A stretch of DNA of 64,000 bases from CAZQRP01 sp964596125 (GCA_964596125.1 CAZQRP010000012.1:1-64000), one strand, 5' to 3'; positions 51,376 to 60,603 are shown, counted from the first letter of the stretch. Notes: generated by a model not told the origin, from the sequence alone. Made by a program: numbers and translations.

Positions 51376-53016
51376 TTACATCTGTATCTCTCTCCACTCC
51401 GTAACCGCTTTCCCATCTACCTTCTTTATAAAAAGCAATGACCTGTCAAACTTAGGATTGGTAACCGGATAGTCCGGACGGACATGTTTCCCTCTGGTCT
51501 CTTTCCTTTCACCGGCTGCAATAAAGATGAGCTCGCCCAGGTCAAACAGGTTCAATACCTCAAGACAACGTATCAATTCCCACTGGTTTTTCGCCGCTAT
51601 GGTGGTGTAGGCCTTGCGCTTCAACCTTTGGAAATGGTTGAGGCCTGCCTGCAGCAACGTTTCAGACCGGACCGATCCGGCGTAATCATACAGCACCTGC
51701 TGGAGGGCGAAGTTCATCTCTTTCCAATCGGCGCCCGCCTCACGACCTTTAATCTTATTGATGAGGTTCTTTACCTCCGTAATACTCTGTTCTGCACTCC
51801 CCGGCTCGGAAGGCTGTGCTCCCTTGACGTACTCAGCCATATTTTCTCCGGCAATCCAGCCGAATATCGCCGCCGTAGCTATACCACCAACCACCTCATC
51901 GCCGGCAGCATACAGTCCCGGCAAGTTCGTCTCTCCCTTCTCATTATAGTGTACCCCTCCTACCGGACGCATATCGTAGCGCATGAATTCGATAGGGTTT
52001 TTCCGGGGATCTATGCCTTCTTCTTCCAGATGGTTCAATATTGCATCGTTCCCTTCCTGCTTAAGATAATGCAGCATATACTCGTAATCTTCCTGTGAAA
52101 TGCCCGTACAATCCATGTAGATGGGTCCCCTGCCGGACCCGGCATAGTCTTCAAATAGAGTGGGATATGACATCAATACGACATCGCCATATCTCTTATC
52201 CGGTTCCGTAACAAAAGGACCTACGGGCTTGCCATAGGCATCTTTCACAACCCCGACCCAGGTTGCTTGGCCCGCCTTGGCAAAGTATTTGGGTCCGCAG
52301 TGTCCGTACGGCGTCTCCAGACCTACCAGTTCAGCACCGGCCCGGTATGCCATTGCCCGCCCGTCGCCCGTGAGGTTGGCCGGATGAGCCGGGTTTGATA
52401 TCCGACCGTTGATGGGGCTTGGATACAACCGTTCAACACACCCGGTGCCCAGTATAACAGCTTTAGCCCGGAATACCGTTATCTTGTCTTCTCTGGTGTT
52501 TATACCTATGGCGCCGGCGACGCCGCCATCACAGAGCAGGTCATAAACCATCACCCTGTTCACGATGTTCACTCCTCGTTTGAGGGCTTGCTCAGTGAGG
52601 ACCGTTTTCTGCTTGTGACCATCGTACTTCAGCGCCAGCAGCTTGCTCCCGGGATAGCCGAACCCGGCAAACTCATATTTCCCGTCGTATTTCATAGGAA
52701 TGCCCCAGCTATCCCAAAGCTTGACTATATCAAAAGACTTCTCCTCCCGGGTACGGATAACATTTATGTCTCTGGGTATGACCCGTGCCGAAGCCTGCCG
52801 GAGTTTCACTATGTGCTCGATATCAGGACCGTGGACCTCGGGTATGTAACACCAGAAGTGGTCATTACCGGCACGGCCACAGCCACTGTGAATTGTGTTT
52901 CCTTTCTCAGCAACGATTACTCGGGCACCGAGTTCACTTGCCCTGATAGCCGCCATTAACCCGGCTATCCCACCACCCACGCAAAGAACATCAGTTTCCA
53001 ATATCTCCTGTTGCAT
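51376..53016 (-). CDS. FAD-dependent oxidoreductase (AprA/fumarate-reductase-like flavoprotein)
   Basis: A flavoprotein of about 546 residues. I chose ATG 53016 because AGAGGAG precedes it and it begins the FAD motif quickly: TDVLCVGGGIAGLMAAIRASELGARVIVAEKG (read as VGGGIAGLMAA). Further motifs: HSGCGRAGNDHFW, GTGCVERLYPSP, GDGRAMAYRAGAELVG and the C-terminal GLYAAGDEVVGGIATAAIFGWIAGE. The fold is the succinate dehydrogenase/fumarate reductase/APS reductase flavoprotein group. The AprA-like Cys insertion suggests an APS-reductase relative, but the catalytic substrate cannot be named. It pairs with the adjacent ferredoxin. Confidence 0.85.
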   Translation of the reverse strand: MQQEILETDVLCVGGGIAGLMAAIRASELGARVIVAEKGNTIHSGCGRAGNDHFWCYIPEVHGPDIEHIVKLRQASARVIPRDINVIRTREEKSFDIVKLWDSWGIPMKYDGKYEFAGFGYPGSKLLALKYDGHKQKTVLTEQALKRGVNIVNRVMVYDLLCDGGVAGAIGINTREDKITVFRAKAVILGTGCVERLYPSPINGRISNPAHPANLTGDGRAMAYRAGAELVGLETPYGHCGPKYFAKAGQATWVGVVKDAYGKPVGPFVTEPDKRYGDVVLMSYPTLFEDYAGSGRGPIYMDCTGISQEDYEYMLHYLKQEGNDAILNHLEEEGIDPRKNPIEFMRYDMRPVGGVHYNEKGETNLPGLYAAGDEVVGGIATAAIFGWIAGENMAEYVKGAQPSEPGSAEQSITEVKNLINKIKGREAGADWKEMNFALQQVLYDYAGSVRSETLLQAGLNHFQRLKRKAYTTIAAKNQWELIRCLEVLNLFDLGELIFIAAGERKETRGKHVRPDYPVTNPKFDRSLLFIKKVDGKAVTEWREIQM

Positions 53017-53259
53017 AGGCTCCTCTCTGCTGTTGCATTTATCTGGTTCCATCGTATCACGATAGGTGAGCAGATTCAACAGTCCATTGATGCCCAACAC
53101 ATCATACTCTAAGAAGGTAATCATACCGGCTGTCAGGCGATAGTTGCCTAATAATGTTATAAAAAGCTTGAAGATGCACTGTACTGACTAGCAGGATTAA
53201 AGCTACATCGTCATGGTAGGAATAATAAACGTTATACATGCCCAGTAAGATTAGGAAAG

Positions 53260-53577
53260 AGCACCTGTCCATTGCCAGAAATGTGCGGTCTTAAAACAGC
53301 ATGGATTAAAGACGGTCGTTACCTCCGCCGTTTTGGATACTTAATAATGCGTGACTCTGACGAGTTTAAATAGAAATACCGTAAAAAATGGGCTGTTGAG
53401 CGTGTATTTTCTCGATTAAAGAAAACTCGTAGACTGGAAACTCACTGCTTTCGTGGATTTAAAATGATAAACCTACACACTACTTTATCCATGATAGTGA
53501 TGCAAGCAATAGCTTTGGCTAAAGTTAGAGCAGGTAAAATGAATGATTTACGGGGATGTGTTAGGCAAGTTGGTTAA
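53260..53577 (+). pseudogene. DDE transposase remnant (C-terminal)
   Basis: The plus strand encodes CPLPEMCGLKTAW, then KDGRYLRRFGYLIMRDSDEFK, a TAG stop (about 53371), then KYRKKWAVERVFSRLKKTRRLETHCFRG (read here as KKWAVERVFSRLKKTRRLE) and ends TAA at 53577. This is the C-terminal catalytic part of an IS4/IS5-type DDE transposase, with the final Glu in the AVERVFSRLK helix. The N-terminal half is absent and the frame is interrupted, so it is dead. No terminal inverted repeats are seen. Confidence 0.75.
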
Positions 53578-53711
53578 TAAGATTGAAAAACTCTACGTTG
53601 GGAAGTAGTTACTCGCCGTATGAGGTGCTTAGACAAAAAACATTGAACTCGCCGTTCACAATATGTGTTGTACAAGTGAAAGAGTTAAAAAAAGAAGTTA
53701 AATTGTTCTAC

Positions 53712-54113
53712 TCATATTTCATTTATGCTAAATACTAGCTCCGGTCCCTTTAAGATAATATACCATTTTTTAATCAGATTTCTACCAATTAATGCATACT
53801 CATTAAGATTAATGGAATATGCTACTTCGATTGTTATAGGTTTATATCCATTAATTGATACAGTAGTTATACAAACGGGTGCTTCCTCAACATAGTCACG
53901 CCATTGAAGATTTATCTTACGAGAAGGAACAATATTTGCTCCTTCTCGACACCTACGTGGAACAGTCGTTAATCCAGCACCAGTATCAACAGCTGCTAAC
54001 AAGTCTGTGTAAAAAGGTTCTCCATCTATTGGTTTAACCAAATTAATATACAGGGCAGGGCAATGCTCTTCACAGCCAAATACAGACCAATCGTGATAAG
54101 AATGGTCGCCCAT
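53712..54113 (-). CDS. Retropepsin-like aspartic protease
   Basis: A protein of about 133 residues. The catalytic motif is AAVDTGAGLTTVPRR (Asp-Thr-Gly) near residue 40, with the later IGRNLIKKWYIILKG strand typical of clan AA retropepsin-like bacterial proteases. Such proteins work as dimers. I chose ATG 54113 because GGAG lies 6 bases before it; an upstream TTG at 54128 is also possible. It is the last gene of a three-gene minus-strand operon, 20 bases after the DUF5678-like gene. Substrate unknown. Confidence 0.75.
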   Translation of the reverse strand: MGDHSYHDWSVFGCEEHCPALYINLVKPIDGEPFYTDLLAAVDTGAGLTTVPRRCREGANIVPSRKINLQWRDYVEEAPVCITTVSINGYKPITIEVAYSINLNEYALIGRNLIKKWYIILKGPELVFSINEI

Positions 54114-54132
54114 ACATATCTCCAACAAGGGA

Positions 54133-54663
54133 TCAAATGGGTGATGTCAATTCATATGTTTGAATTTTATTTTTCCCAATGAATGGCATAAAGATTGGCC
54201 GATAACCTAACTCTGAATACACTCGTTGTGCTAATTTGCCAATGTCAAAGTCACTATCAAACACGGAACCTTCCCAAATTGCGATATATTTCCCCTCATA
54301 TTTTTGGCGTAGTTCATCCCAATGTTCATCTAAATAATTTCCCCAAGACTCAAGTAAACTTGCCTCTAAAGATTGTGGCTGCTCTTCGTCACTCGCATCA
54401 TTTTTTTCAACATCTTGGAATAATTCCTCAAAAGCATGAGCACATGTAATAAAAGCCTCACGTGCAGCGATATCAGCGTCGAGGTTCAACTCTTGCTTAA
54501 TACATTGCAGACTGAATATTAGTGTATTTGTCAACTGTGATTGATAATCAGTGGGTATCTCGTGCCAATATACTCTCCACTTGGAAAGCGGTTGCCCCCT
54601 ATCATATTTCCATATACTGGTATCATCATCAATTAGTAAATTATTATCCGCTGTTCTGACCAT
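54133..54663 (-). CDS. DUF5678-like protein, probable partner of the aspartic protease
   Basis: A 176-residue protein with AGGAGA before its ATG. The C-terminal 60 residues (WDELRQKYEGKYIAIWEGSVFDSDFDIGKLAQRVYSELGYRPIFM, read as KYEGKYIAIWEGSV and YRPIFMPF) match the DUF5678 pattern, commonly encoded next to small aspartic-protease-like genes. The N-terminal 110 residues are helical and unrecognised. It lies between the aspartic protease and a third unknown gene, on one transcript. Confidence 0.7.
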   Translation of the reverse strand: MVRTADNNLLIDDDTSIWKYDRGQPLSKWRVYWHEIPTDYQSQLTNTLIFSLQCIKQELNLDADIAAREAFITCAHAFEELFQDVEKNDASDEEQPQSLEASLLESWGNYLDEHWDELRQKYEGKYIAIWEGSVFDSDFDIGKLAQRVYSELGYRPIFMPFIGKNKIQTYELTSPI

Positions 54664-54667
54664 TGTT

Positions 54668-55276
54668 CTATTCTCCTAATGCTAGCATCGATTCTGTTAG
54701 CTCAAACGAACGGTCTTTCAATGTCGGAAACGACTTCAACATATTCCCAGCTTTGCGAGCACTCTGGATGGGATAACTGAAATTATAGTTAAATACAATA
54801 GTCTGTTCTCCTTCATAGTCCATTCTTATGGTTAGTATATATGACATGAAGTTCACACGGAGACTGCCGCCATATTTTATCTGTCGACCTTTGAATAGAT
54901 GATCAAATCCAGAACCATTCATCTTCAATTTGAGCTTCGGCAACTGTTTAGGAAACTCCAAAGAATATTCCAAGATATAGTTTTGACCAACTGAGCGATA
55001 AGGAATATGTGGTAACGTACGTAAGTAAGCACTAGCGGATTGGCCACAAACTGCAATATGTTCGTTATCCAAAACCTTCGTAGCCAATTCTAATCTTTCC
55101 GTATCTACGGAAAGATGAAACGATGGAGAGTCAAAAAGGGAAAATGGAGGTGTGTGAACAAAATTGGAAGGTGATTCCCTAATCGATAAAACCTTTTGTA
55201 CCCAGTCAGGAGAAATAATACTTGGGTTATGAGCCTGAGCCAGTATAACAATACTAGCTTTACGTAATTTTAACAT
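54668..55276 (-). CDS. Hypothetical protein, first gene of the protease operon
   Basis: A 202-residue protein I do not recognise. It has a hydrophobic start (KASIVILAQAHNPSI) with no clear signal peptide and several beta-strand-rich stretches (YILEYSLEFPKQLPKLKLKMNG, YILTIRMDYEGEQTIVFNYNF in part). The stop lies 4 bases before the DUF5678-like gene. A TTGACA (55339-55334) with GATAAT (55318-55313) at 15-base spacing lies upstream. It is low in GC like the rest of the island. Confidence 0.6.
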   Translation of the reverse strand: MLKLRKASIVILAQAHNPSIISPDWVQKVLSIRESPSNFVHTPPFSLFDSPSFHLSVDTERLELATKVLDNEHIAVCGQSASAYLRTLPHIPYRSVGQNYILEYSLEFPKQLPKLKLKMNGSGFDHLFKGRQIKYGGSLRVNFMSYILTIRMDYEGEQTIVFNYNFSYPIQSARKAGNMLKSFPTLKDRSFELTESMLALGE

Positions 55277-55449
55277 AATCGCCTACATTACTCGGCTATA
55301 ACTTGTACAAAAATTATCACATTCTTTTATTCTTGTCAATAAAACGTTCATGTAAACACGCCAATAATAATTAACAACATAATTCACCTAAAATACTAGT
55401 GCATTTTTCTGCCAAAAGGAGTTTCACACATTCCCAATCTCTGCTGACA

Positions 55450-55477
55450 TTGACAATTCGTTTACGACTGCTATAAT
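55450..55477 (+). promoter_or_regulatory. Consensus sigma-70 promoter for the GIY-YIG-like gene
   Basis: TTGACA (55450-55455) and TATAAT (55472-55477) are exact consensus hexamers separated by 16 bases. Transcription would start near 55484, about 14 bases before the gene and overlapping its ribosome-binding site (AAGGAGG). Confidence 0.65.
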
Positions 55478-55497
55478 CGCTGTTAAGGAGGTGGATT

Positions 55498-55797
55498 ATG
55501 GCAGAAACAGCACAACAAATATTTGATAAGATTAAAGAGTATATCAGCGGGCATGGAAGACCATATCAGGAATGGTATGCAGGGATAACATCTGACATTG
55601 AAACTCGTCTTTTTAAAGACCACAATGTTTTACGAGACAATGGTATATGGGTATATAATGAATGCAATAATAACGAAATTGCTAGAAGTGTGGAAGATGG
55701 ATTAATTAGATTGGGTTGCGATGGTGGTAGTGGAGGTGGTGACCAATCATCAACTTGTGTTTATGCCTATCTCAAATTAACTAGTACTAAACCTTAG
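55498..55797 (+). CDS. Small GIY-YIG-like protein
   Basis: A 99-residue protein with AAGGAGG 6-7 bases before its ATG. The stretch EWYAGITSDIETRLFKDHNV recalls the GIY-YIG nuclease start (WYxGITxDxxxRL..H), but no catalytic Glu/Arg arrangement can be confirmed and the protein is short. A Gly-rich segment (GGSGGGDQSSTCVYAYLK) ends it. It may be a partial or minimal nuclease-fold protein. It lies alone in the AT-rich island. Confidence 0.5.
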   Translation: MAETAQQIFDKIKEYISGHGRPYQEWYAGITSDIETRLFKDHNVLRDNGIWVYNECNNNEIARSVEDGLIRLGCDGGSGGGDQSSTCVYAYLKLTSTKP

Positions 55798-55927
55798 TTT
55801 CGGCACACCTACTAGTTAACAAAGGGACAGTCATGATCCGATTACCGATGGTGATTTCCAACTTATTGCCGAATGTAGTCACTTATTCAAACTGACTCAA
55901 TACCAATTGGGTTCTGTAGCATTTGTG

Positions 55928-55956
55928 TTGACACCTCCTCCACATTAGACTAGACT
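55928..55956 (+). promoter_or_regulatory. Promoter-like site before the small helix protein gene
   Basis: TTGACA (55928-55933) and TAGACT (55951-55956) are separated by 17 bases. The -10 matches four of six consensus bases. The gene at 55984 follows with GGAGGAG upstream of its ATG. Confidence 0.4.
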
Positions 55957-55983
55957 AATAATAATCCACTGGAGGAGTGTAAT

Positions 55984-56235
55984 ATGCCAATTCCATTAAA
56001 ACAATATCAAGATGGAGTGGAACCACAAGAGGCTGAAATCCTTGCCAAACTAGAACAGAAGCCATATCAAGCATATACTCTCGATGACTTATTACCGAAA
56101 TCCAATAACCTAATAGTCACTTTTACCCAAGGTCTGGCACTTGCTAATCGAATGGACACGTTAATCAGCAAGGGACTAGTGAAATCAAAATATATTGGAT
56201 TGGTACGCTATTACGTATCTGCCAAAGCTACTTAG
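55984..56235 (+). CDS. Small winged-helix-like protein
   Basis: An 83-residue protein with GGAGGAG before its ATG. The sequence is mainly helical: EAEILAKLEQKPYQAYTLDDLLPK, then NRMDTLISKGLVKSKYIGLVRYYV with a wing-like strand. The design fits a winged-helix DNA-binding domain such as a small transcriptional regulator. Function unknown. Confidence 0.5.
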   Translation: MPIPLKQYQDGVEPQEAEILAKLEQKPYQAYTLDDLLPKSNNLIVTFTQGLALANRMDTLISKGLVKSKYIGLVRYYVSAKAT

Positions 56236-56591
56236 ACTTTAAAGTATCTCTATAGAGGTCATATATAGGAATTGCTTCTCGAAGCATATCTAATGTGAAT
56301 CTTTGTAGCTCCTCCCTGATAATATTCCGAAGCCGTTCTTCAGTCTTTCTCTTTGAGTTTTATTACTGCTTTGTGGTATTGACATAACATTTTGCACGCC
56401 CCTACTGGTTAAGGGGAAGGGGAGAAGTAATGGAAGAGGGGCTGGCGCCCCTCTTATATATCCTGTTATTATATCCTGAGGAGAGTTGAAGAGAGGCTTC
56501 ACCTCTCTTATTAAAATTCTTCCCCAGGATTGGGGGATACAGCGAGTTGAATCTGAGCTTTTCAGCGTCCTCGTACTAAGGAGCGATTGAA
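56236..56591. repeat. Hairpin-rich dispersed repeat (copy B)
   Basis: The gap contains AAGAGGGGC-TGGC-GCCCCTCTT (56436-56457, 9-bp stem), AAGAGAGG-CTTCA-CCTCTCTT in the next 55 bases, CCCCA-GGAT-TGGGG (56524-56537) and GTTGAATCTGAGCTTTTCAGC (56549-56569, printed as GTTGAATCTGAG plus CTTTTCAGC). This last block matches copy A near 45000 except for about two bases. No gene is present; the NUDIX gene follows. Confidence 0.55.
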
Positions 56592-57146
56592 ATGGAAATC
56601 ATTAAAAGAGAGGTCGTTTTTGAAGGAAAGTATTTACGGTTTGTGAAAAAGGACGCCAGGACAATAACGGATGATAAAATCTCCTGGGAAACCGTAGAGA
56701 GGACAAATATCGATGGCAAAGGAGTGGTAGTGATTATCGGTCTAACCAGTGAAAAAGAATTAATCCTGGAAAAGAACTGGAGAGCTCCCGTGGAATCATC
56801 TATCATCCAGTTTCCCGCCGGTCTTATCGATATAGCAGGAGAAAGCCAGGAAGAGGCAGCTCGGAGAGAGCTGCTGGAGGAAACCGGCTACAAGGCGAAA
56901 AAGCTCATCCCTGTTATTTCAGCGCCGAATTCCCCGGAGCTCACTTCTACCAGGGCGGTTCATTTCTTCGCTCCTGAAGTTGAGTTTACCGGGGAAGGGA
57001 AGAGGGACAGTACCGAAGAAATCGAAGTCTTAAAGGTCCCGGTTGAGAAAATCGATGATTTCCTGCTCAATCTTCCAGTAGATGCTCAGCTTGATCTCAG
57101 AGTTCCCGGCATTCTCTGGATTCTGGAAAGGAAAAAACTGATTTAA
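56592..57146 (+). CDS. NUDIX hydrolase (ADP-ribose pyrophosphatase type)
   Basis: A 184-residue NUDIX protein. The Nudix box is GLIDIAGESQEEAARRELLEETGY (matching GX5EX7REUXEEXGU in its core AARRELLEETG). The following PNSPELTSTRAVHFFAPEV resembles ADP-ribose/NDP-sugar pyrophosphatases. AAGGAG lies before the ATG. It cleaves ADP-ribose or similar nucleoside diphosphates. Monocistronic, between repeat copy B and the AOR operon. Confidence 0.93.
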   Translation: MEIIKREVVFEGKYLRFVKKDARTITDDKISWETVERTNIDGKGVVVIIGLTSEKELILEKNWRAPVESSIIQFPAGLIDIAGESQEEAARRELLEETGYKAKKLIPVISAPNSPELTSTRAVHFFAPEVEFTGEGKRDSTEEIEVLKVPVEKIDDFLLNLPVDAQLDLRVPGILWILERKKLI

Positions 57147-57336
57147 ATCACGATAATGACAGTGCCCTCGCCCGCGATATCCGCTTTTCTCCCGTATCCT
57201 GTTTACTATACTGACATATTCCCCCTTACCGGAATATCGCGCTCCGGGACTATCATACCGCCGGATGCTGTTCACTACGCTTCACAGCTCATAAGGCTTG
57301 CCCGGCTGCCGGCGCCGGCTTCCCGGACAGACCTGT

Positions 57337-57819
57337 TTACGCCTCGGTTACCACTTTGTCTATATGGGAAACCATGCCCTTCCGCGCTTTGGTCAACTGC
57401 TGCGGCTTGCGGTCATCGAAGCGAATAGCGTGAGTTTCACAGACTTTAACACATTCCGGGTCGCCCCCGCACAGGTCGCATTTAATAACCTCATTGTCCG
57501 GAGTGAGCCTGATAGAACCGTAGGGGCAGGCATCAATGCAGAGTTCACAGTTTGTGCATTTTTCGTAGTCCAACACTACATAACCAGTGGTCAGGTCTTT
57601 CTGCAATGCTTCGACAGGACAGGCTGCCACACAGGACGGTTCCTCACAGTTGACACATACCCTGGGGAATCTCAGCCCTTCTATCATATAGAATTCGCAG
57701 TGTATCCTGGCTTTCGCCGGATTGGACTCCTGTTCTTTAACCAGGGAGCAGATAAGTTCACACATCTTGCACCCGGTACACAAACTGTAGTCTATTAACA
57801 TATTCTTTTGAGCTGCCAT
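57337..57819 (-). CDS. 4Fe-4S ferredoxin partner of AOR
   Basis: A 160-residue ferredoxin with AAGGAGG before its ATG. Up to four cluster motifs are visible: CTGCKMCELIC, CVNCEEPSCVAACP, CTNCELCIDACP and CDLCGGDPECVKVCE. This DmsB/HycB-like four-cluster arrangement is common beside tungsten aldehyde oxidoreductases as electron carrier. It follows the AOR gene by 33 bases on the same strand. Confidence 0.9.
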   Translation of the reverse strand: MAAQKNMLIDYSLCTGCKMCELICSLVKEQESNPAKARIHCEFYMIEGLRFPRVCVNCEEPSCVAACPVEALQKDLTTGYVVLDYEKCTNCELCIDACPYGSIRLTPDNEVIKCDLCGGDPECVKVCETHAIRFDDRKPQQLTKARKGMVSHIDKVVTEA

Positions 57820-57852
57820 GAGCTTTCCTCCTTCAATATCTCCCTGGCTCTA

Positions 57853-59733
57853 TCACAAGGTATGAGACGGTTCTTTATCCAGGTTAAGCCGCTTCAAGGT
57901 TTCCGGTGTAGGTCTCCCTTCCCAGTCCCAGCCATGGAGTTCGTAGTATTCATCCAGCATATCGGAGTATTTGTCCGGCTCAAGGCTTACTCCGTCAAGC
58001 CTTCCGCCTATTATCGGTATCGTGGCAAGAGGTGACGGCAGGTCTCCTTCTCTGCCCACACCATCCCTCGCATTGAACATCCGCTCCATATTGAATATCC
58101 GCTCACCCACCTCCATCAATTCCTGGCTGGTCATATCCCAGCCGGTGACGGCATTGACTACCTCGACGATTTCATCGAAGCCATACCAATCGGGAGCAGC
58201 GAACTTCGTCCAGAATTTGCATAAGCCCACTGCATCGATAACGGAGTAGAGAAATTGAGTCCAGGTAGCCATCCAGGCCTTGGTATCCCAGGCCAGCGGA
58301 TCAGGGTTCATCGGCCGGCCGAATATCTTCTCCAGGACGTCCGGCGGCAAATTCATGTGTTCCATGTTGCAGATACCTCTGAGGTGATCGTTTCCCCGGT
58401 TAGAGGTCAGGTTTCCCAGCGGTGTAGCCCGCTGCTGAATTAACGGACCCTCCAGGTCCAGGCCTTTCCCGCACCGATAATAGTAATAGGCGGCTTCCGG
58501 CTTGCGGAGCCTCTTCATCGCCTCATCAGGGCCGTCAGCGATAATAGCCCCCAGGCCTTCCCGCTTCGCTATCAGCTCGGGTAGTTTCACTATCGTATCC
58601 CGGTCCCCCCACTCCATATGAAAGCCATACGTATGGCTGGAGTCGATTATGCCCCTCTGCCATAGCTCCATTAGCCAGCCCACATGGTTTGCATAGGTCC
58701 ATACGTCGATGCCATACCTGTTGCACGCCTCTTCAGCAGCCAGAGCGATGTCCCAGTAAGGGTTCCCCAGACCGGCGCCGAATCCCGCCATGATGTACCA
58801 TTCCGGGCCCTCTCCCTCAAGGCCAGCAAAGGGGCCTTCCTTGATTTTCCATCGGTGCTCGCAATGCATGGCACACCCATGACAGGCGAACATTCTCTCC
58901 TGGAACTTATCAATAAAAACGTCGACCTCCATGTTCCCGAGTCCCTCCGGGAAGCCGATTATCTGATGATTTCGGGAGCGAACAAATCCCCGTTCGCGGT
59001 TCACCACCCAGGGCCAGAGGAGGCCCCACTTGGTCATTATCTGAAAGATTTTGGTACTTCGGGCATAGCTCAGTTGTTTCTTGGTTATTTCCATGAGCTT
59101 GTCAGTGTGTTTTGCCTTGAGCCCCTTTGTGCCCCGTACTGCGACTGCCTTGAGCCGTTTGGAACCCATTATACAGCCCATACCTGTCCTGCCAGCAGCT
59201 CTCTTAAGCCGTGTTCTGACACAGGCATATCTCACCAGTCTCTCGCCGGCAGGTCCAATGCAGACTACCTTTACATCCGGGTCACCTAACTCTTCACAGA
59301 GCTTTGTTTGGGTCTCAAAGGTGTCAAGACCCCAAAGGTTAGAGGCATCTTTAAGTTCTATTTGCCCATCGTGAATCCATAGGTAGGTCGGTACTTTCGC
59401 CTTTCCCTTGATTACCAGATGTTGAAATCCAGCATATTTAAGCTCCGGGCTGAAGTCGCCACCAACATTAGAGTCTCCATAATGACCTGTTAGCGGTGAC
59501 TTGCCGGTTATGTGAGTCCTTCCATAGGCGGTGGTAAAATGGCCCGACGCTATGCCAGCGCTGATGATCACTGCATTCTCGGGGCTCATCGGGTTTGTCC
59601 CCTTCTCCACGTAATTATACAGAAGATAGGCAGCCATGCCTCTGCCACCCAGAAACATTCGATGTAAGTCTTCAGGTATATCTTTTACAGTAACTTCTCC
59701 CGTGCTAAGGTCTATATAGGCTACTCGGTCCAC
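57853..59733 (-). CDS. Aldehyde:ferredoxin oxidoreductase (tungsten enzyme)
   Basis: A 626-residue AOR-family protein starting at GTG with AAGGGAG upstream. N-terminal domain: YIDLSTGEV, FLGGRGMAAYLLYN. The 4Fe-4S motif CHGCAMHC (about residue 280) is followed much later by a Cys in AVGLCKFW, giving the CX2CX3C...C pattern. The tungstopterin-binding GPAGERLVRYACVRT, and EGPEWYIMAGFGAGLGNPY are typical. It oxidises aldehydes to acids with reduction of ferredoxin, or the reverse. Substrate not clear; the ferredoxin gene follows. Confidence 0.93.
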   Translation of the reverse strand: MDRVAYIDLSTGEVTVKDIPEDLHRMFLGGRGMAAYLLYNYVEKGTNPMSPENAVIISAGIASGHFTTAYGRTHITGKSPLTGHYGDSNVGGDFSPELKYAGFQHLVIKGKAKVPTYLWIHDGQIELKDASNLWGLDTFETQTKLCEELGDPDVKVVCIGPAGERLVRYACVRTRLKRAAGRTGMGCIMGSKRLKAVAVRGTKGLKAKHTDKLMEITKKQLSYARSTKIFQIMTKWGLLWPWVVNRERGFVRSRNHQIIGFPEGLGNMEVDVFIDKFQERMFACHGCAMHCEHRWKIKEGPFAGLEGEGPEWYIMAGFGAGLGNPYWDIALAAEEACNRYGIDVWTYANHVGWLMELWQRGIIDSSHTYGFHMEWGDRDTIVKLPELIAKREGLGAIIADGPDEAMKRLRKPEAAYYYYRCGKGLDLEGPLIQQRATPLGNLTSNRGNDHLRGICNMEHMNLPPDVLEKIFGRPMNPDPLAWDTKAWMATWTQFLYSVIDAVGLCKFWTKFAAPDWYGFDEIVEVVNAVTGWDMTSQELMEVGERIFNMERMFNARDGVGREGDLPSPLATIPIIGGRLDGVSLEPDKYSDMLDEYYELHGWDWEGRPTPETLKRLNLDKEPSHTL

Positions 59734-59820
59734 AGTTTCTCCCTTCTAATACTACTAATGTACCCTAATGTCGTACAGTATCTTTTAACCATGTTTTCTT
59801 AATCACTGCTTTCACTGCTG

Positions 59821-60033
59821 TTACGGTATCCGGCCGCCATCGGGCTTGTACGTAGAAATGACTGGCCTTAGTACCATCGGGATGTCAGGATTTATCCAGC
59901 TTATCACCCAATCGGCCCCGCATTTAGGGCAATGTACCTCTTCCTGACTTTGATCAAGAGGCAATTTCTCCCCGCATATCATGCACCTGACACGCTGATA
60001 TATTTGTTTTTCTCTGGCATACTCCTGAGGCAC
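59821..60033 (-). CDS. Small zinc-ribbon protein next to AOR
   Basis: A 70-residue protein with two CxxC pairs: CMICGEKLP and CPKCGADW, a zinc ribbon. GTG at 60033 is chosen because AGGGGGTG lies 6 bases before it; a GTG three codons earlier is inside the ribosome-binding site. It is 87 bases before the AOR gene on the same strand, so it may belong to the operon. Role unknown. Confidence 0.6.
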   Translation of the reverse strand: MPQEYAREKQIYQRVRCMICGEKLPLDQSQEEVHCPKCGADWVISWINPDIPMVLRPVISTYKPDGGRIP

Positions 60034-60603
60034 GATAATCACCCCCTTTTTTTGACAGGCTCGCCAATAGCGTATCTTGCTGAATTAGTATGGTGAGCCT
60101 TCCCTGTCCCTACTGCGGATAAAAATGCAACATATAATCAGACGGCGCGAATCAAAGAAGCTACATTATTCGAATCCAGGCTGATTACCACGCAGTACTT
60201 AATTCACCTATAAACTAACATTTCTGGCAGACCTTGTCAAACATTGTCACTTCAGGACCCGAGTTTCGTTCTGAAAAGCACAGCGCTCCCGATAGCAAAT
60301 GAGAAAACGTTCAAAACGGCTTTATTCCTGCGTACCCGAGCATTATTCACCACGGGCATTTCAACAGGCAAATAGAAGGTTAACAGTGAAAGTGTACTAT
60401 ACATATTCCATGCCGGAAGCTATCATGAATCCGTCTCCACGTGACATACCATGATAGTCCTGAGGGTGACCGGTCCTGGCTAACCAGCGCCTACTGTAGT
60501 CAACAGGCAGTTACCCTATTGTATCCTTTCTCTCACTATGTGTGTGCAAAATGCTCTATGCTATAATTGCGTTGAGCAATCGTGAAACGTAGAGGGTCTG
60601 CCT
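60034..60603. other. Intergenic region, nothing recognised
   Basis: About 570 bases. An imperfect inverted repeat AGGCTCGCC...GGTGAGCCT (about 60057-60101) is present. No gene, tRNA or convincing terminator is seen. Confidence 0.4.

Noticed and set aside
53370..53373. In-frame TAG in the transposase as a sign of UAG recoding
   Set aside because: The gene lacks its N-terminal half and is clearly decayed, and intact genes in the window use TAG as stop.
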